Assembly (NCBI RefSeq): GCF_042648805.1
Contig: NZ_JBHRXZ010000017.1
Span: 186,001-250,000 of the forward strand
Direction: 5' to 3'
Source: Azomonas tarimensis
Lineage (GTDB): Bacteria; Pseudomonadota; Gammaproteobacteria; Pseudomonadales; Pseudomonadaceae
DNA length: 64,000 nt
Shown: piece by piece, positions 46,553 through 55,994 of the stretch
Numbering within the stretch: position 1 is the first letter of the stretch
Layout: each line of letters begins with the position of its first letter
Notes under the pieces: model-generated
Databases searched by the model: none
Seen by the model: only the letters and a program-made list of their open reading frames with translations
Told to the model about the DNA's origin: nothing
Translations under genes and position numbers: made by a program

Positions 46553-47624
46553 GCTTGATCGCCACCTTCAGCACGCCGTCGCGCTGGTTGGCGAAAAGGT
46601 CGTAGGCCTTCTCGATGTCATCCAGCGCATAGTGGTGGGTCACCAGCGGCGTGAGGTCCAGACGTTCGGCGGCGACGATGTTCATCAGCCGGCGCATGCG
46701 TTCCTTGCCGCCCGGGCACAGCGACGTGATGATCTTGTGGTCGCCCAGGCCGGCATGAAAGGCCGACAGGGGAATGCTCAGGTCGCTGGAGTAGACCCCG
46801 AGGCTGGAAAGCGTGCCGCCGGGCTTGAGCACCCGCAGCGCGCCCTCGAAGGTCGACTGAAGACCCAGCGCTTCGATGGCCACATCGACGCCGCGCCCTC
46901 CGGTCAGTCGCAGCACCTCCTCCACCACGTCCACTTCGCGAAAGTTGAGCGTGACGTCGGCGCCCATCTGCCGCGCGACCTCGAGTCGCTCCCCGATGCC
47001 GTCGATGGCGATGATCAGACTGGCACCGCGCAACCGGGCACCAGCCGTGGCGCACAGGCCGATCGGGCCCTGGGCGAAGATCGCCACCAGGTCACCGATG
47101 CGGATGTTGCCGGCCTCGGCGCCGGCAAAGCCGGTCGACATGATGTCCGGACACATAAGCACCTGCTCATCGGTCAGCCCGTCAGGCACGGGCGCCAGGT
47201 TGGCCTGGGCATCGGGCACCAGCACATACTCGGCCTGGGTGCCGTCGATACTGTTGCCGAAGCGCCAGCCTCCCATGGGCTTGTAGCCGTGGCAGCTGCA
47301 GCCACCGTCCTGGCTGGGCAGTCCGTCCTGGCTGGCATAGGAGCCGAAACTCGGGCAGATGGCGCCAGCGATCACCCGCTGGCCTTCCTGATAGCCCTGG
47401 ACACTGCTGCCGAGCGTCTCGATGACGCCCACCGGCTCGTGGCCGATGGTGAGGCCCGAGGCGACGGGATATTCGCCCTTGAGGATATGAACGTCGGTGC
47501 CGCAGATGGTCGTGGTGGTGATCCGGATCAGCGCATCGTTCGGGCCGACGTCGGGGATGGGTTTGTCCTGCAGCTCGATGCGACCGGGTTCGACAAAGAC
47601 GGCGGCTTTCATCATGACCATCAT
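46548..47624 (-). CDS. Zinc-dependent secondary alcohol dehydrogenase (MDR family)
   Basis: 358 residues; the first two ATGs are close together and the second also sits well behind AGGAG. GroES-like part with the catalytic zinc ligands in ICGTDVHILKG and GHEPVGVIE, and the nucleotide-binding fold with LRGASLIIAIDGIGERLEVARQMGADVTLNF. The segment SQDGGCSCHGYKPMGGWRFGN replaces the four-Cys structural zinc loop, as in NADP-type isopropanol dehydrogenases of the C. beijerinckii ADH type. Substrate probably small secondary alcohols or related compounds; not proven. Confidence 0.87.
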   Translation of the reverse strand: MMVMMKAAVFVEPGRIELQDKPIPDVGPNDALIRITTTTICGTDVHILKGEYPVASGLTIGHEPVGVIETLGSSVQGYQEGQRVIAGAICPSFGSYASQDGLPSQDGGCSCHGYKPMGGWRFGNSIDGTQAEYVLVPDAQANLAPVPDGLTDEQVLMCPDIMSTGFAGAEAGNIRIGDLVAIFAQGPIGLCATAGARLRGASLIIAIDGIGERLEVARQMGADVTLNFREVDVVEEVLRLTGGRGVDVAIEALGLQSTFEGALRVLKPGGTLSSLGVYSSDLSIPLSAFHAGLGDHKIITSLCPGGKERMRRLMNIVAAERLDLTPLVTHHYALDDIEKAYDLFANQRDGVLKVAIKP

Positions 47625-47703
47625 GATCTCCTCTGGGCTTCGGGTTCCCTGGAAATTCTAGCCTAGCCTGGGGAGCTCGCAGCTGACCGACATCAAGGCC
47701 TGT

Positions 47704-49770
47704 TCAGCTGTCCTCACTGCTGAAGTCGTAATTCATCGATTGGCTGGGGCCCTGCAGGTAGTAGCCCTGAATGTAGTTCACGCCCGCCTGCCAGATGTTG
47801 GCGAGCATGCTGGCCGATTCGATGAACGGCACGATGCTCAGCTTGTTCAGCTTGTGCAACTCGCCCAGCAGCGCCGTCAGCGCCTGGACCCCTTCAGGCC
47901 TGGACAGGTTCTGCGCGAAGCTGCCATCGACCTTGACGAATTCCGCAGGCAGGTGGGTGAACAGGTTGAGCGGATTGCCGGCGCGGCCGAAGTGACTCAC
48001 GGCGATCTTGCAACCAAGCGACCTGAGGCCCTGGGCCAGGGGCTTGGCCTGGGTCAGGTAGGTGGTCGCGTCCGCTTCGTCGAACTGGAATACCAGGGCG
48101 TCTCCTGGCAGGCGAGAGGCCTTGAGCGCAGCGCCGAGCCAGGGCAGCAGCGCCGGGTCCTGCAGGCTGGCGGCGCACAGATGCACGAACAGGCGGGTCT
48201 TGTGCCCTTTGGCATGGTGCTCGTGGAGCAGTTTGATCGAGTTGAGGAGTACCCAGCGGTCGATGGTCACCGCCAGGCCCGCTTCGATAGCCGCTTCCAG
48301 GAAGTCACCGGGCGGGACCTCTTCGCCCTTGGGGTTGAGCAGCCGAAGCAAGACCTCATAGTGCTCGTGGCTATCGCCAAGTAGGCTGATGATGGGCTGG
48401 AACAGCAGGCGGAAACTGTTGTTGTCGAGCGCCTGGCGGACCATGGCCTGGACATTGCCGCGGTTGGCTGCGGCCGCGATTTCCTCGGCAGGATCGAAGC
48501 GCTTGACCCCATTGCCTTCGGTGAGGTCGTCGGCGCAACGATGGGCGCGGTCCAGTATCGCCTGGGCATCGTCGATCTTCCTGTCGAGCCCGGCGATGCC
48601 GATGCTCAGGGTGATCTGGATGGTGCGGCCGTCGATTTCAAAGAGGTGGTCGCCTACCTTGCGCAGCAGTGCTGCCATTGCCGGTTCGGCCTGCGTCGGA
48701 TTGAGCTCGGGCTGCAGCAAGGTGAACTGATCATCGCCAAAGCGCGCGAGTTCGGTGCCAGGCGGCAGTTCGCGGAGCAGGAGCTGGGCCAGTTCGGCAA
48801 GCAGTTGGTCAGAGTCGGCCAGGCCGATTTCCGCCTGCAGGCTGGAGAAGCGATCGATGCGGATAAAGGCCAGGCTGGCTTCGCCCTGTCCGCCGAGACG
48901 CTGTTCGACAGCGGAACCCAGGAGCTCGAGGAAGTGGCTGCGGTTGTGCAGGCCGGTCACCGCGTCCTGACTGCTGATCTCGCGCAGCTTTTCCTCGAGT
49001 TCGGCATTGCTCGTTTCCGCCCGGATCGACACCTGGATACAAGGTTCGCCATCGAAAATGGCCGGCGACAGGTGGATCTGCGTCTTGAAGGCGCTGCCAT
49101 CGCCGCGAATGCCATCGCAGGGGAGCTCGCTCGCCTCCGGGCGGGTCTGGTAATTGCGCAGAAAATCCTTGAAGTTGACCTGATCGCAACCGGCGATCAG
49201 GTCGATCAGAGGCATGCCCTCGAGTTCGTCGGCGTCTTCGTAGCCGAACAGGTCCAGATAGCTTCGATTGGCGTAGACGTGCATGCCGTCATGGACATAG
49301 GCAATGGCATCGGCCGAGCTTTCCAGCAGCAGGTGGCAGCGCTTTTCGGCCTCCTGAAGCAGCGCTTCGACCTGGCGCCGCGCACGGCGCTGCGCCAGGT
49401 CGGCCAGTTCACGGTTGGCCACCAGGATCAGGCGTTCGTCTTCACCCTGGGGTACCGCGTCACGGGCACCCAGTATCAGGGCTTCGGTGATGGCATCGGA
49501 GTCGTTGTCGGCGGTGAGCTGTATCGCCGGAAGGTCGGTCGCCTGGCGAGCCGCGCGGAGCGCATCGCCAGGGGGCAGCAACTCGCTTTGCGGTGCCAGG
49601 AGCAGCAGATCCCAGGGGCGCTGCAGGGCCTGCTCCAGCACCTCGTGGCTGGTCAGGCGCTGCGCACGGGTCGCATGGCCGGCGTTGCGGAAAAGGCTGA
49701 CGAGGCGCTCGGCTTCATTCTGCGAGTCTTCGAGGATGAGCAGGCGGAGTGTGTGCTTTTCCTTGGGCAT
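47704..49770 (-). CDS. fimX: FimX-type degenerate GGDEF-EAL twitching-motility protein
   Basis: 688 residues: REC (about 9-125), PAS (about 140-255), GGDEF-like (about 265-425), EAL-like (about 440-688). The receiver has Ala 59 where the phospho-acceptor Asp should be. The GGDEF signature reads GDDQF (345-349), and the EAL motif is EVL (472-474), so neither cyclase nor phosphodiesterase activity is expected, while the EAL fold can still bind c-di-GMP. P. aeruginosa FimX has this same layout, binds c-di-GMP, and promotes type IV pilus assembly at low c-di-GMP. The adjacent PilZ-like gene is also conserved. Confidence 0.93.
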   Translation of the reverse strand: MPKEKHTLRLLILEDSQNEAERLVSLFRNAGHATRAQRLTSHEVLEQALQRPWDLLLLAPQSELLPPGDALRAARQATDLPAIQLTADNDSDAITEALILGARDAVPQGEDERLILVANRELADLAQRRARRQVEALLQEAEKRCHLLLESSADAIAYVHDGMHVYANRSYLDLFGYEDADELEGMPLIDLIAGCDQVNFKDFLRNYQTRPEASELPCDGIRGDGSAFKTQIHLSPAIFDGEPCIQVSIRAETSNAELEEKLREISSQDAVTGLHNRSHFLELLGSAVEQRLGGQGEASLAFIRIDRFSSLQAEIGLADSDQLLAELAQLLLRELPPGTELARFGDDQFTLLQPELNPTQAEPAMAALLRKVGDHLFEIDGRTIQITLSIGIAGLDRKIDDAQAILDRAHRCADDLTEGNGVKRFDPAEEIAAAANRGNVQAMVRQALDNNSFRLLFQPIISLLGDSHEHYEVLLRLLNPKGEEVPPGDFLEAAIEAGLAVTIDRWVLLNSIKLLHEHHAKGHKTRLFVHLCAASLQDPALLPWLGAALKASRLPGDALVFQFDEADATTYLTQAKPLAQGLRSLGCKIAVSHFGRAGNPLNLFTHLPAEFVKVDGSFAQNLSRPEGVQALTALLGELHKLNKLSIVPFIESASMLANIWQAGVNYIQGYYLQGPSQSMNYDFSSEDS

Positions 49771-49825
49771 GGTTTACAGCTTGAACCGCGCGACGAGCGC
49801 CTGGAGAAAGGGAGTCGCCGGCAAT

Positions 49826-51613
49826 CTACAAAAGCTCCCAGAGCGAGTCAAAGCCTTCCGCCGCGCCCACCGGCTGCGCATGGCGTGTTGTGACCGGCAT
49901 CTCCTCGCGGGCCATCTCCAGCGTTCGGTAGGTGAACTCGCCGTAGCTGGGAGTGCCGCTGCGTCGCTCACAGAGCACGGCACTGTAGTCGCGTTTGTTG
50001 TCGAGGATGCGTACGTTGGATCCTTCACGGAAGGGCATGTTGGGCGCGATGAGGCTCGCCGGGGAGCGCATGGTGGCGTTTTCCGGAATCATAAGCGTGC
50101 GAAGGTAATGGCTGTTCTGGCCATCACTGTTGACCAGTCGCAGGGCGCAGGGATGCGCGTGACGGGTCTTGAGCTGTATGCCCATCTGGGTGCCGCCCTG
50201 GTGCAGCTGACGAACCCAGCGCACCGTGGCCAGGATCCAGTGCTGATCGCGGTCACGCAGGGCCACCAGTTCGCCGACCTGGAGCTGAGCCGGTACGTCT
50301 TCGGGCCAGGTCAGTCGGTAGCCTTCGGCGCTCTGGTCGACGATGCCGAAGCGAAAGGTGGGATGGCTGACCGAAGGCGCCTCGCTGGCCAGCTCGAAGG
50401 CAATGCTCTGCAGTTCCGGCCTTGCCTCACTGGCCTCCGACGGGGTGTGCACGAAAGCGGCGCTCCAGGGGTCGGCGACGGGTTTGGTTTTCTTGCGCTC
50501 CGCCTCGATCTGGTTATTTTGCTCGAGCATCTCGTCGAAATTGCGTTCGCCGCTGAGGTAGAAGTGAACCGCCGTCATGCCGATGCAGAGCTCAAGCTCA
50601 CCCTCGCCGGCGCTGCGAGGAAAGCTGCGCTCGGCCATGCCATCCCAGGCTGTGCAGAGATGACGAAGCAGATCGTCGTCCAGTTCGTCGGCGCGCGACA
50701 GTTCCGAAAGGTGGCGCTGCTTGGTGGGCATCTTCAGGTATTCGGCGATCACCGCCGAGAGTGGCTGGGCATTGATGCCCAGCCAGCCTTCCAGCATTTC
50801 GGGCGGAACCAGCGAGCGATAGCGAGGTGCCCCGTCGATGGGCGGGATCACCACGAACTGACAGCTTGGCGCGCTGGCTGGCTGCAGATGCACCAGCGGG
50901 CTCCAGCCCTCGAGCAGATCGCCGAGCTTGCCGATGCTGCGCTGACGCAGCTGATTGCTGCGAGCGGCCCCAAGCAGCAGCGCCGCGAGGTAGCTCTGCT
51001 CGATACTCATGCTGCGGGCCGGCTTGGTCAGCGGGTCGCTGATTGCCTGGCGCTCCAGCCCATGCTTGCGTGCGGTCTCGAAGAGCAGGTGCAGCTCTAC
51101 CCAGGCGCTGTCCGGAACCACATTGTACAGCTGGCACGCCCGCACCAGGGCGGCGTACAGGCTGCGAATGGCGCGCTGCGAGGCCAATGCCAGCGGTTCG
51201 GGCTGGTCGCTGGCCGAGTGGCTGCCGCCGCCTTGGGCGATGTACTGCTGGACCACCAGCTTGTAGCCGTCGGCCAGATAGTTGTGCAGGGTCTGGCACA
51301 GGCCGGCCACCTTGCGCCCCTGGTGATCCAGGGCCAGGGCCTTGTCCAGGAAGTGCCGTTCAAGATGCTTGCAGGTCTCGTGAACCTCCGGGCGCAGCAG
51401 TTCAAGCAGTGGCAGGCGCTCGGCGGGAGGCAGTGGCAACTCGTTCAGCTCTTTAAGCGCCTGGAACAGGCGACGAGCTGTCTCCCCGAGGTTGGCCCTG
51501 GGAAGGTGGCTTAGCCATTCGGCCAGCGGGCCGGGGGCCGCCTTGCAGAACGACAGTTTCTGTCGTGACTGGTTGGGTGCGCGCAATAGCAAATGAGGGC
51601 TTTGTGTGTCCAA
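49826..51613 (-). CDS. Conserved protein with C-terminal PilZ-like domain, fimX neighbour
   Basis: 595 residues, no signal peptide or membrane helix. Residues 1-390 are mostly helical and unlike any domain I recognise. Residues 415-495 look like a PilZ beta-barrel: D426-Q-S428-x-x-G431 is the DxSxxG motif, followed by strand LQVGELVALRDRDQHWI and VRWVRQLHQGGTQMGIQL, which matches the PilZ end. The N-terminal RxxxR pair that contacts c-di-GMP is not evident (only R421). Encoded directly upstream of fimX on the same strand, 55 bases apart, so a joint role in c-di-GMP and pilus control is plausible. Confidence 0.7.
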   Translation of the reverse strand: MDTQSPHLLLRAPNQSRQKLSFCKAAPGPLAEWLSHLPRANLGETARRLFQALKELNELPLPPAERLPLLELLRPEVHETCKHLERHFLDKALALDHQGRKVAGLCQTLHNYLADGYKLVVQQYIAQGGGSHSASDQPEPLALASQRAIRSLYAALVRACQLYNVVPDSAWVELHLLFETARKHGLERQAISDPLTKPARSMSIEQSYLAALLLGAARSNQLRQRSIGKLGDLLEGWSPLVHLQPASAPSCQFVVIPPIDGAPRYRSLVPPEMLEGWLGINAQPLSAVIAEYLKMPTKQRHLSELSRADELDDDLLRHLCTAWDGMAERSFPRSAGEGELELCIGMTAVHFYLSGERNFDEMLEQNNQIEAERKKTKPVADPWSAAFVHTPSEASEARPELQSIAFELASEAPSVSHPTFRFGIVDQSAEGYRLTWPEDVPAQLQVGELVALRDRDQHWILATVRWVRQLHQGGTQMGIQLKTRHAHPCALRLVNSDGQNSHYLRTLMIPENATMRSPASLIAPNMPFREGSNVRILDNKRDYSAVLCERRSGTPSYGEFTYRTLEMAREEMPVTTRHAQPVGAAEGFDSLWELL

Positions 51614-51682
51614 CTGCGACTCCCTGGCTCGTGTTCGCTAACGGGGCGGGCTACGGGTACGTCCTGTAAGGCCCGGTGAATG

Positions 51683-52585
51683 TCAGATTGTCGGGACGAT
51701 CGGCGGGGCCGCGCTTCGCGCCTGCCCCAGGCTCTCGCCCATGCGCACCGGGCTCAGGGCGCGCAGGTCCTCGGCCCAGCGCACCTGATCGGGGCCGAAC
51801 AGCAGGATGACCGTGGAGCCCAGCTTGAAACGGCCCATTTCAGCGCCCTTGGCCAGGTGAATCGGCGCGCGCGCCGCCTCGTCATAGCAAATGCTCTTGA
51901 GGGTCCGCTTCGGCGGCGTGACCAGGCCGGCCCAGACGGTTTCGATGCTGGCGACGATCATGGCGCCCACCAGTACCATGGCCATGGGCCCGTGCTCGGT
52001 ATCGAACAGGCAGACCACGCGCTCGTTGCGGGCGAACAGGCCCGGAACGCCCTCGGCCGTGACCGTGTTGACCGAAAAGATCCGCCCGGGCACGTAGATC
52101 ATCTCGCGCAGTGTGCCTTCCAGCGGCATGTGCACGCGGTGATAGTCCTTGGGAGACAGATAGACAGTGGCGAACTCGCCGCCCATGAAGGGCGCGGCGC
52201 GCTGGTGATCGCCGCCGAGCAGTTCGGTCAGACTGTAGCTGTGGCCCTTGGCCTGGAAGATGCGACCCTGTTCGATGCTGCCCAACTGGCTGATGGCGCC
52301 GTCGCAGGGGTTCAGGATCGCGCCCGGCGTCGGGTCCAGCGGGCGTGCGCCCTCTTTCATGGCGCGGGTGAAGAAGGCATTGAAGTGTTCGAATTCGTCG
52401 ATGCGCTCGATCTGCGCCTCGCGCATGTCGACCTGGAAGTGGCGAATGAAGGCTTTGATGAAGGCGTTCTTCAGCCAGCCGATCCGGCACTCGGCGAGCA
52501 GGCCTGCCGCGCGCGAGATGAGGTGATGAGGCAGTACGTATTGGCTGAGAACGAACAGGCGATCTTTCATGCGGTGAGTTTTCAT
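51683..52585 (-). CDS. psd: Phosphatidylserine decarboxylase proenzyme
   Basis: 300 residues; the ATG overlaps the rhdA stop by four bases (ATGA). Homology to other Pseudomonas proteins begins at Met 6, so ATG 52570 is an alternative. The self-cleavage site LGST is at 255-258, giving a pyruvoyl group on S257. Catalytic partners include [12 protein letters not shown] and [14 protein letters not shown]. It converts phosphatidylserine to phosphatidylethanolamine on the inner membrane. Downstream of rhdA in one operon. Confidence 0.96.
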   Translation of the reverse strand: MKTHRMKDRLFVLSQYVLPHHLISRAAGLLAECRIGWLKNAFIKAFIRHFQVDMREAQIERIDEFEHFNAFFTRAMKEGARPLDPTPGAILNPCDGAISQLGSIEQGRIFQAKGHSYSLTELLGGDHQRAAPFMGGEFATVYLSPKDYHRVHMPLEGTLREMIYVPGRIFSVNTVTAEGVPGLFARNERVVCLFDTEHGPMAMVLVGAMIVASIETVWAGLVTPPKRTLKSICYDEAARAPIHLAKGAEMGRFKLGSTVILLFGPDQVRWAEDLRALSPVRMGESLGQARSAAPPIVPTI

Positions 52586-53397
52586 CGTTCGATAGGCGTG
52601 TCGGGCATATTACCCCATTCGCCCCATGAGCCGGCGTAGGCCTTTACCCTAGGGTAGCCGAGCGCCTTGGCCACCAGGTAGGTGAAGCCCGAGCGGTGGT
52701 GGGTCTGGCAATGGGTGATCACTTCCTTGTCAGGCGTGATTCCGAGGCCCGTCAGTCGCTCGGCGATGTCCTCGCGAATGCGCAGGCCGCGCGCCGGATC
52801 CATCCCGGCGGTCCACTCGAAGTTCACCGCGCCCGGGATATGCCCGCCGCGTGCGGCAACAAGTTTCTCGCCCGTGTATTCGAGAGGGCCGCGCGCATCC
52901 CAGACTGCCAGATCCGCCGCGCCCAGGCGGCCGAGCAGGTACTCTCGGGTGGCCGTGGGCGCATCGTGCAGAGAGAGCGTCGCCACGCCGTCCTGGTCGG
53001 GTGGCATTTCCCGGCTCAGCGGGAGCCCTTCGGCGAGCCAGGCATGCAGGCCCCCGTTGAGGTAGTGGTAACGGGTATGGCCGATGACGTCGAGCAGCCA
53101 GATGAAGCGGCCCGCCCAGCCGCCGCCTTCGTCGTCATAGACCACATAAACTGCGTCGGCGCGGTGGCCCAGCGCGCCGAACAGGCGTTCGAGCTGCGCT
53201 TGGGGAGGCAACAGGCCGGGCGCTGGCGGCTGGCCAAGCTGTGTCAGCTTGGGGTCGACGAAACGCGCGCCAGGAAGGTGGCCCTCGGCGTAGCGCGCGG
53301 CACTGGTCAGATCGACCAGGATCAGCTCCGGCGCGGCCAGGCGGGTCACGAGATCAGAGGGTTCGATGACCAGGGGCAAATCGGCAAAGGCGGGCAC
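52582..53397 (-). CDS. rhdA: Rhodanese, thiosulfate sulfurtransferase RhdA
   Basis: 271 residues, GTG start. Two tandem rhodanese domains: the inactive first (about 10-125) and the active second (about 150-265), with the loop C230-Q-T-H-H-R in [16 protein letters not shown]. The length and the Cys230 position match Azotobacter vinelandii RhdA, which has this unusual CQTHHR loop. RhdA transfers sulfane sulfur, for example to cyanide or iron-sulfur assembly. Cytoplasmic. Coupled to psd downstream. Confidence 0.93.
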   Translation of the reverse strand: MPAFADLPLVIEPSDLVTRLAAPELILVDLTSAARYAEGHLPGARFVDPKLTQLGQPPAPGLLPPQAQLERLFGALGHRADAVYVVYDDEGGGWAGRFIWLLDVIGHTRYHYLNGGLHAWLAEGLPLSREMPPDQDGVATLSLHDAPTATREYLLGRLGAADLAVWDARGPLEYTGEKLVAARGGHIPGAVNFEWTAGMDPARGLRIREDIAERLTGLGITPDKEVITHCQTHHRSGFTYLVAKALGYPRVKAYAGSWGEWGNMPDTPIER

Positions 53398-53469
53398 GAG
53401 GGTCCTCCGGCTGACAAAAAAACGGGCGCAGTGTAACCAAAGCCCGGTAGGTTGTGTGGGTACTCTGCA

Positions 53470-54990
53470 TCAGCGTGGGCGCCGAGCGAAGAGTTCCAGG
53501 GCACGATCGATGCACTGCACGGTCTTGCCGAATGCCTGCACGGCCATCGCGTTCAGCGCGGCGCCGCGCTGGTCGGCGACAACCAGCATCAGTACCCGGC
53601 CATTGCTGGCTACCGACCGGAGCATCAGGTGCTCGCTGACGAACAGCGCTTTCAATGCGCCCGGCAGCAACGCCGTGAAGCGCGCGATATTGTCGGCGTT
53701 CAGGTGCAGCTGGCGTGGCTGATCCACCATCTGGCGCAGCAAGGGGCTGTGCGCAAGGTCGATCTGCAATTCTTCGGCCTCGGTAGGCAGCCCCTGCGTC
53801 TGTCCAGCCACCAGCAACTGGCGGCCTCGATCCAGATGGAGCAGCAGAATCCGCTGCATGCCGCCAGCTGTCAACGCCTCGCGCGCCGCCGTGGCCAGTT
53901 GCTGGGGATTGGCAAAAGGGCTGGGATCGCGCAACAGCTCGGCACAGCATTCCCGCCAACGCGAGACATTACCTGACACAGCCGTCGCCGCCGGCGCCTG
54001 GGCCGCCGGATAACTGCTCTGCCAAGGCCAGATCAATGCCAGGGCCGGGTGCCAGAGGCCGGCCGGAGTATGAACACGGGCACTTATGACCGCCTCCCGG
54101 TGCATCAACTGCTGGAGGGTTTCCAGCGGATGCTGCAGGTAGAGTGCTGCCAGGCGTTGCCAGCGCAGGGTATGCGGCGCGCTCCAGCTGTGATGCGCGG
54201 CGATTGCCAGGCCATTGGCCAGCACGGGCGTGTTGCTCGGAAGGGTCAGCCAGCGGCGCAGCTCCGGATCATCATCCAGCCGCTGCTGCTGGTGCAACGG
54301 GTCGGCATGATCGCGGGCGATATGCAGGGCCTTGACCAGTAGGCGGCGGTCCTCGCTGAGCAGGCGATAGCCCTGGGCAATCCAATCGGGCAGGCGCCAG
54401 TGGCGGGCGACCTCGGCGCACAGCTCCAGGAGACTGACGCCCAGCAAGTCGCGCTCCACCCGCATGGATGGCTCGCCACGTCCGAGTACTCGCTGCTCCC
54501 AGGCATGCAGCAGTTGCGGATAGGCGCAGGCCAGCGCCCAGGCCGGGGCAAGGAACAACAGTGAGCTCCAGTGGATCTCCTGCCAGAGCCGGGCCAGGCG
54601 CTGGCCGAAGAGTCCCCTGGCCTGTTGGCTGGCGTGCTGGCTGACCACCAGTAACTGGAAGAACGCCGGTAAGGGTTGTGCGGGATCGAGGGTGGGCAGC
54701 CGGCCCAGCAACTCGCTGGCGCGCTGCAAGCCTATCCGGGTAAGCGCAACTTCCAGGCTCTCGGCCGTGGCGCCCAGGGACTGCCGGTTGCGATTGGCTT
54801 CGCGAAGGATCTCCAGGGCCAGCACCGGACTGCCCTGAATCGACTCGGCCATCTCACGCAAGGAGCGCCGCTCATCGCCCAGGGCTCGTCGCGCCCTGGA
54901 GCTCTCTTCGGCCGTGACCGGGAGGCGCACCCCATCGAGGGCCTTGATCCAGGCCGGTATCGAGCGGGGAGTAGGGATCGGGGTCGGCAT
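53470..54990 (-). CDS. HDOD domain signalling protein
   Basis: 506 residues. N-terminal HDOD-like region (about 15-290): helices with PVLALEILREANRNRQSLGA, LEVALTRIGLQRASELL. The C-terminal part (about 365-500) with RILLLHLDRGRQLLVAGQTQG and GRVLMLVVADQRGAALNAMAVQAFG looks GAF-like. HDOD proteins lack the metal-binding HD residues and often regulate motility or c-di-GMP. It diverges from motAB and lies upstream of rhdA-psd on the same strand with a 72-bp gap. Unusually rich in Leu and Gln. Confidence 0.8.
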   Translation of the reverse strand: MPTPIPTPRSIPAWIKALDGVRLPVTAEESSRARRALGDERRSLREMAESIQGSPVLALEILREANRNRQSLGATAESLEVALTRIGLQRASELLGRLPTLDPAQPLPAFFQLLVVSQHASQQARGLFGQRLARLWQEIHWSSLLFLAPAWALACAYPQLLHAWEQRVLGRGEPSMRVERDLLGVSLLELCAEVARHWRLPDWIAQGYRLLSEDRRLLVKALHIARDHADPLHQQQRLDDDPELRRWLTLPSNTPVLANGLAIAAHHSWSAPHTLRWQRLAALYLQHPLETLQQLMHREAVISARVHTPAGLWHPALALIWPWQSSYPAAQAPAATAVSGNVSRWRECCAELLRDPSPFANPQQLATAAREALTAGGMQRILLLHLDRGRQLLVAGQTQGLPTEAEELQIDLAHSPLLRQMVDQPRQLHLNADNIARFTALLPGALKALFVSEHLMLRSVASNGRVLMLVVADQRGAALNAMAVQAFGKTVQCIDRALELFARRPR

Positions 54991-55021
54991 GGTGCGCCAC
55001 TAGCTTTTGGGCAGGAGGGTC

Positions 55022-55048
55022 TTTAGTCTGGCGCAATTCGACCGATAA
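55022..55048 (+). promoter_or_regulatory. Sigma-28 (FliA)-like promoter candidate for motAB
   Basis: TTTAGTCT - 11 bases - ACCGATAA compares with the FliA consensus TAAAGTTT-N11-GCCGATAA, matching 5 of 8 and 7 of 8 positions at the exact spacing. It lies 85 bases before the motA ATG in the spacer to the divergent HDOD gene. Confidence 0.55.
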
Positions 55049-55133
55049 CTAAATTGCATGTTGAGTCTAGTCTCGCTCATTGGTTCCGTTTGCGACGGCC
55101 GCTGGGTTTTCGCTCGGAGTATGGAATCGCTTC

Positions 55134-55985
55134 ATGGTCAAGATCATCGGCATCATCGTCGTTTTCGCCAGTGTCCTGGGTGGCTTCGTGCTCTCGGGGG
55201 GCAAGATCGCCGCGCTCATTCACCCCTTCGAAGTGCTCATCATCGGTGGGGCGGCCTTTGGCGCCTTCCTTCAGGCCAACTCCGGTAGCACCACACTGCT
55301 GGTACTGAAGAAGTCCCTGAAGATGTTCGGCACGCGTTTCACCCAGGCCTACTACCTTGAAGTCCTGAGCCTGCTTTACGAGATCCTCAACAAGAGCCGG
55401 CGTGAAGGGATGATGGCCATTGAGGCGGACATCGAGGACCCGGCCGCCAGCCCGATCTTCAGCAAGTATCCGAGCATTCTCCAGGACCAGCGCATGACCG
55501 CCTTCGTGGCCGATTACCTGCGCATCATGTCCTCCGGCAACATGGCGCCCCACGAACTCGAAGGGCTGTTCGACATGGAACTGGCCAGTCTCAAGGAGGA
55601 ACTCGAACACCCTGCGCATGCGGTTGGCCAGGTGGCTGACGGCTTGCCCGCGATGGGTATCGTGGCGGCCGTGCTCGGCATCGTTATTACCATGTCGATC
55701 CTCGCCGAAGCGGACAACGCGATGATCGGCTACAAGGTGGGCTCGGCCCTGGTCGGGACTTTCCTCGGGATTCTTGCCTCCTACGGCTTCTTTGGCCCGC
55801 TGGCCGCAGCGCTCGGTCATGACGCCAAGGAAGAGCTGAACGTATTCGAAGCGATCAAGGCCACCCTGGTGGCCTCTGCGTCCGGCATGCCGCCGACGCT
55901 GGCGGTGGAGTTCGGTCGCAAGGTGCTCTACCCCGGCCACCGCCCGAGCTTTGCCGAGCTCGAGCAAGCCATGCGCGGAAACTAA
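55134..55985 (+). CDS. motA: Flagellar motor stator protein MotA
   Basis: 283 residues, four membrane helices (about 3-20, 28-45, 170-190, 200-222). The cytoplasmic loop carries DQRMTAFVADYLRIMSSGNM and EEELEHPAHAVGQVAD, and GLPAMGIVAAVLGIVITMSIL contains the conserved Pro of the third helix. ATG 55134 was chosen because MVKIIGIIVVFASVLGG is the conserved beginning. With MotB it forms the proton channel that turns the flagellum. In Pseudomonas a second stator, MotCD, usually also exists; it is not in this window. Confidence 0.97.
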   Translation: MVKIIGIIVVFASVLGGFVLSGGKIAALIHPFEVLIIGGAAFGAFLQANSGSTTLLVLKKSLKMFGTRFTQAYYLEVLSLLYEILNKSRREGMMAIEADIEDPAASPIFSKYPSILQDQRMTAFVADYLRIMSSGNMAPHELEGLFDMELASLKEELEHPAHAVGQVADGLPAMGIVAAVLGIVITMSILAEADNAMIGYKVGSALVGTFLGILASYGFFGPLAAALGHDAKEELNVFEAIKATLVASASGMPPTLAVEFGRKVLYPGHRPSFAELEQAMRGN

Positions 55986-55994
55986 GCGCCGATC

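Noticed and set aside
49415..51514. A 699-codon plus-strand frame over the fimX neighbour
   Set aside because: Antisense to a protein with clear PilZ-like strands; no homology.
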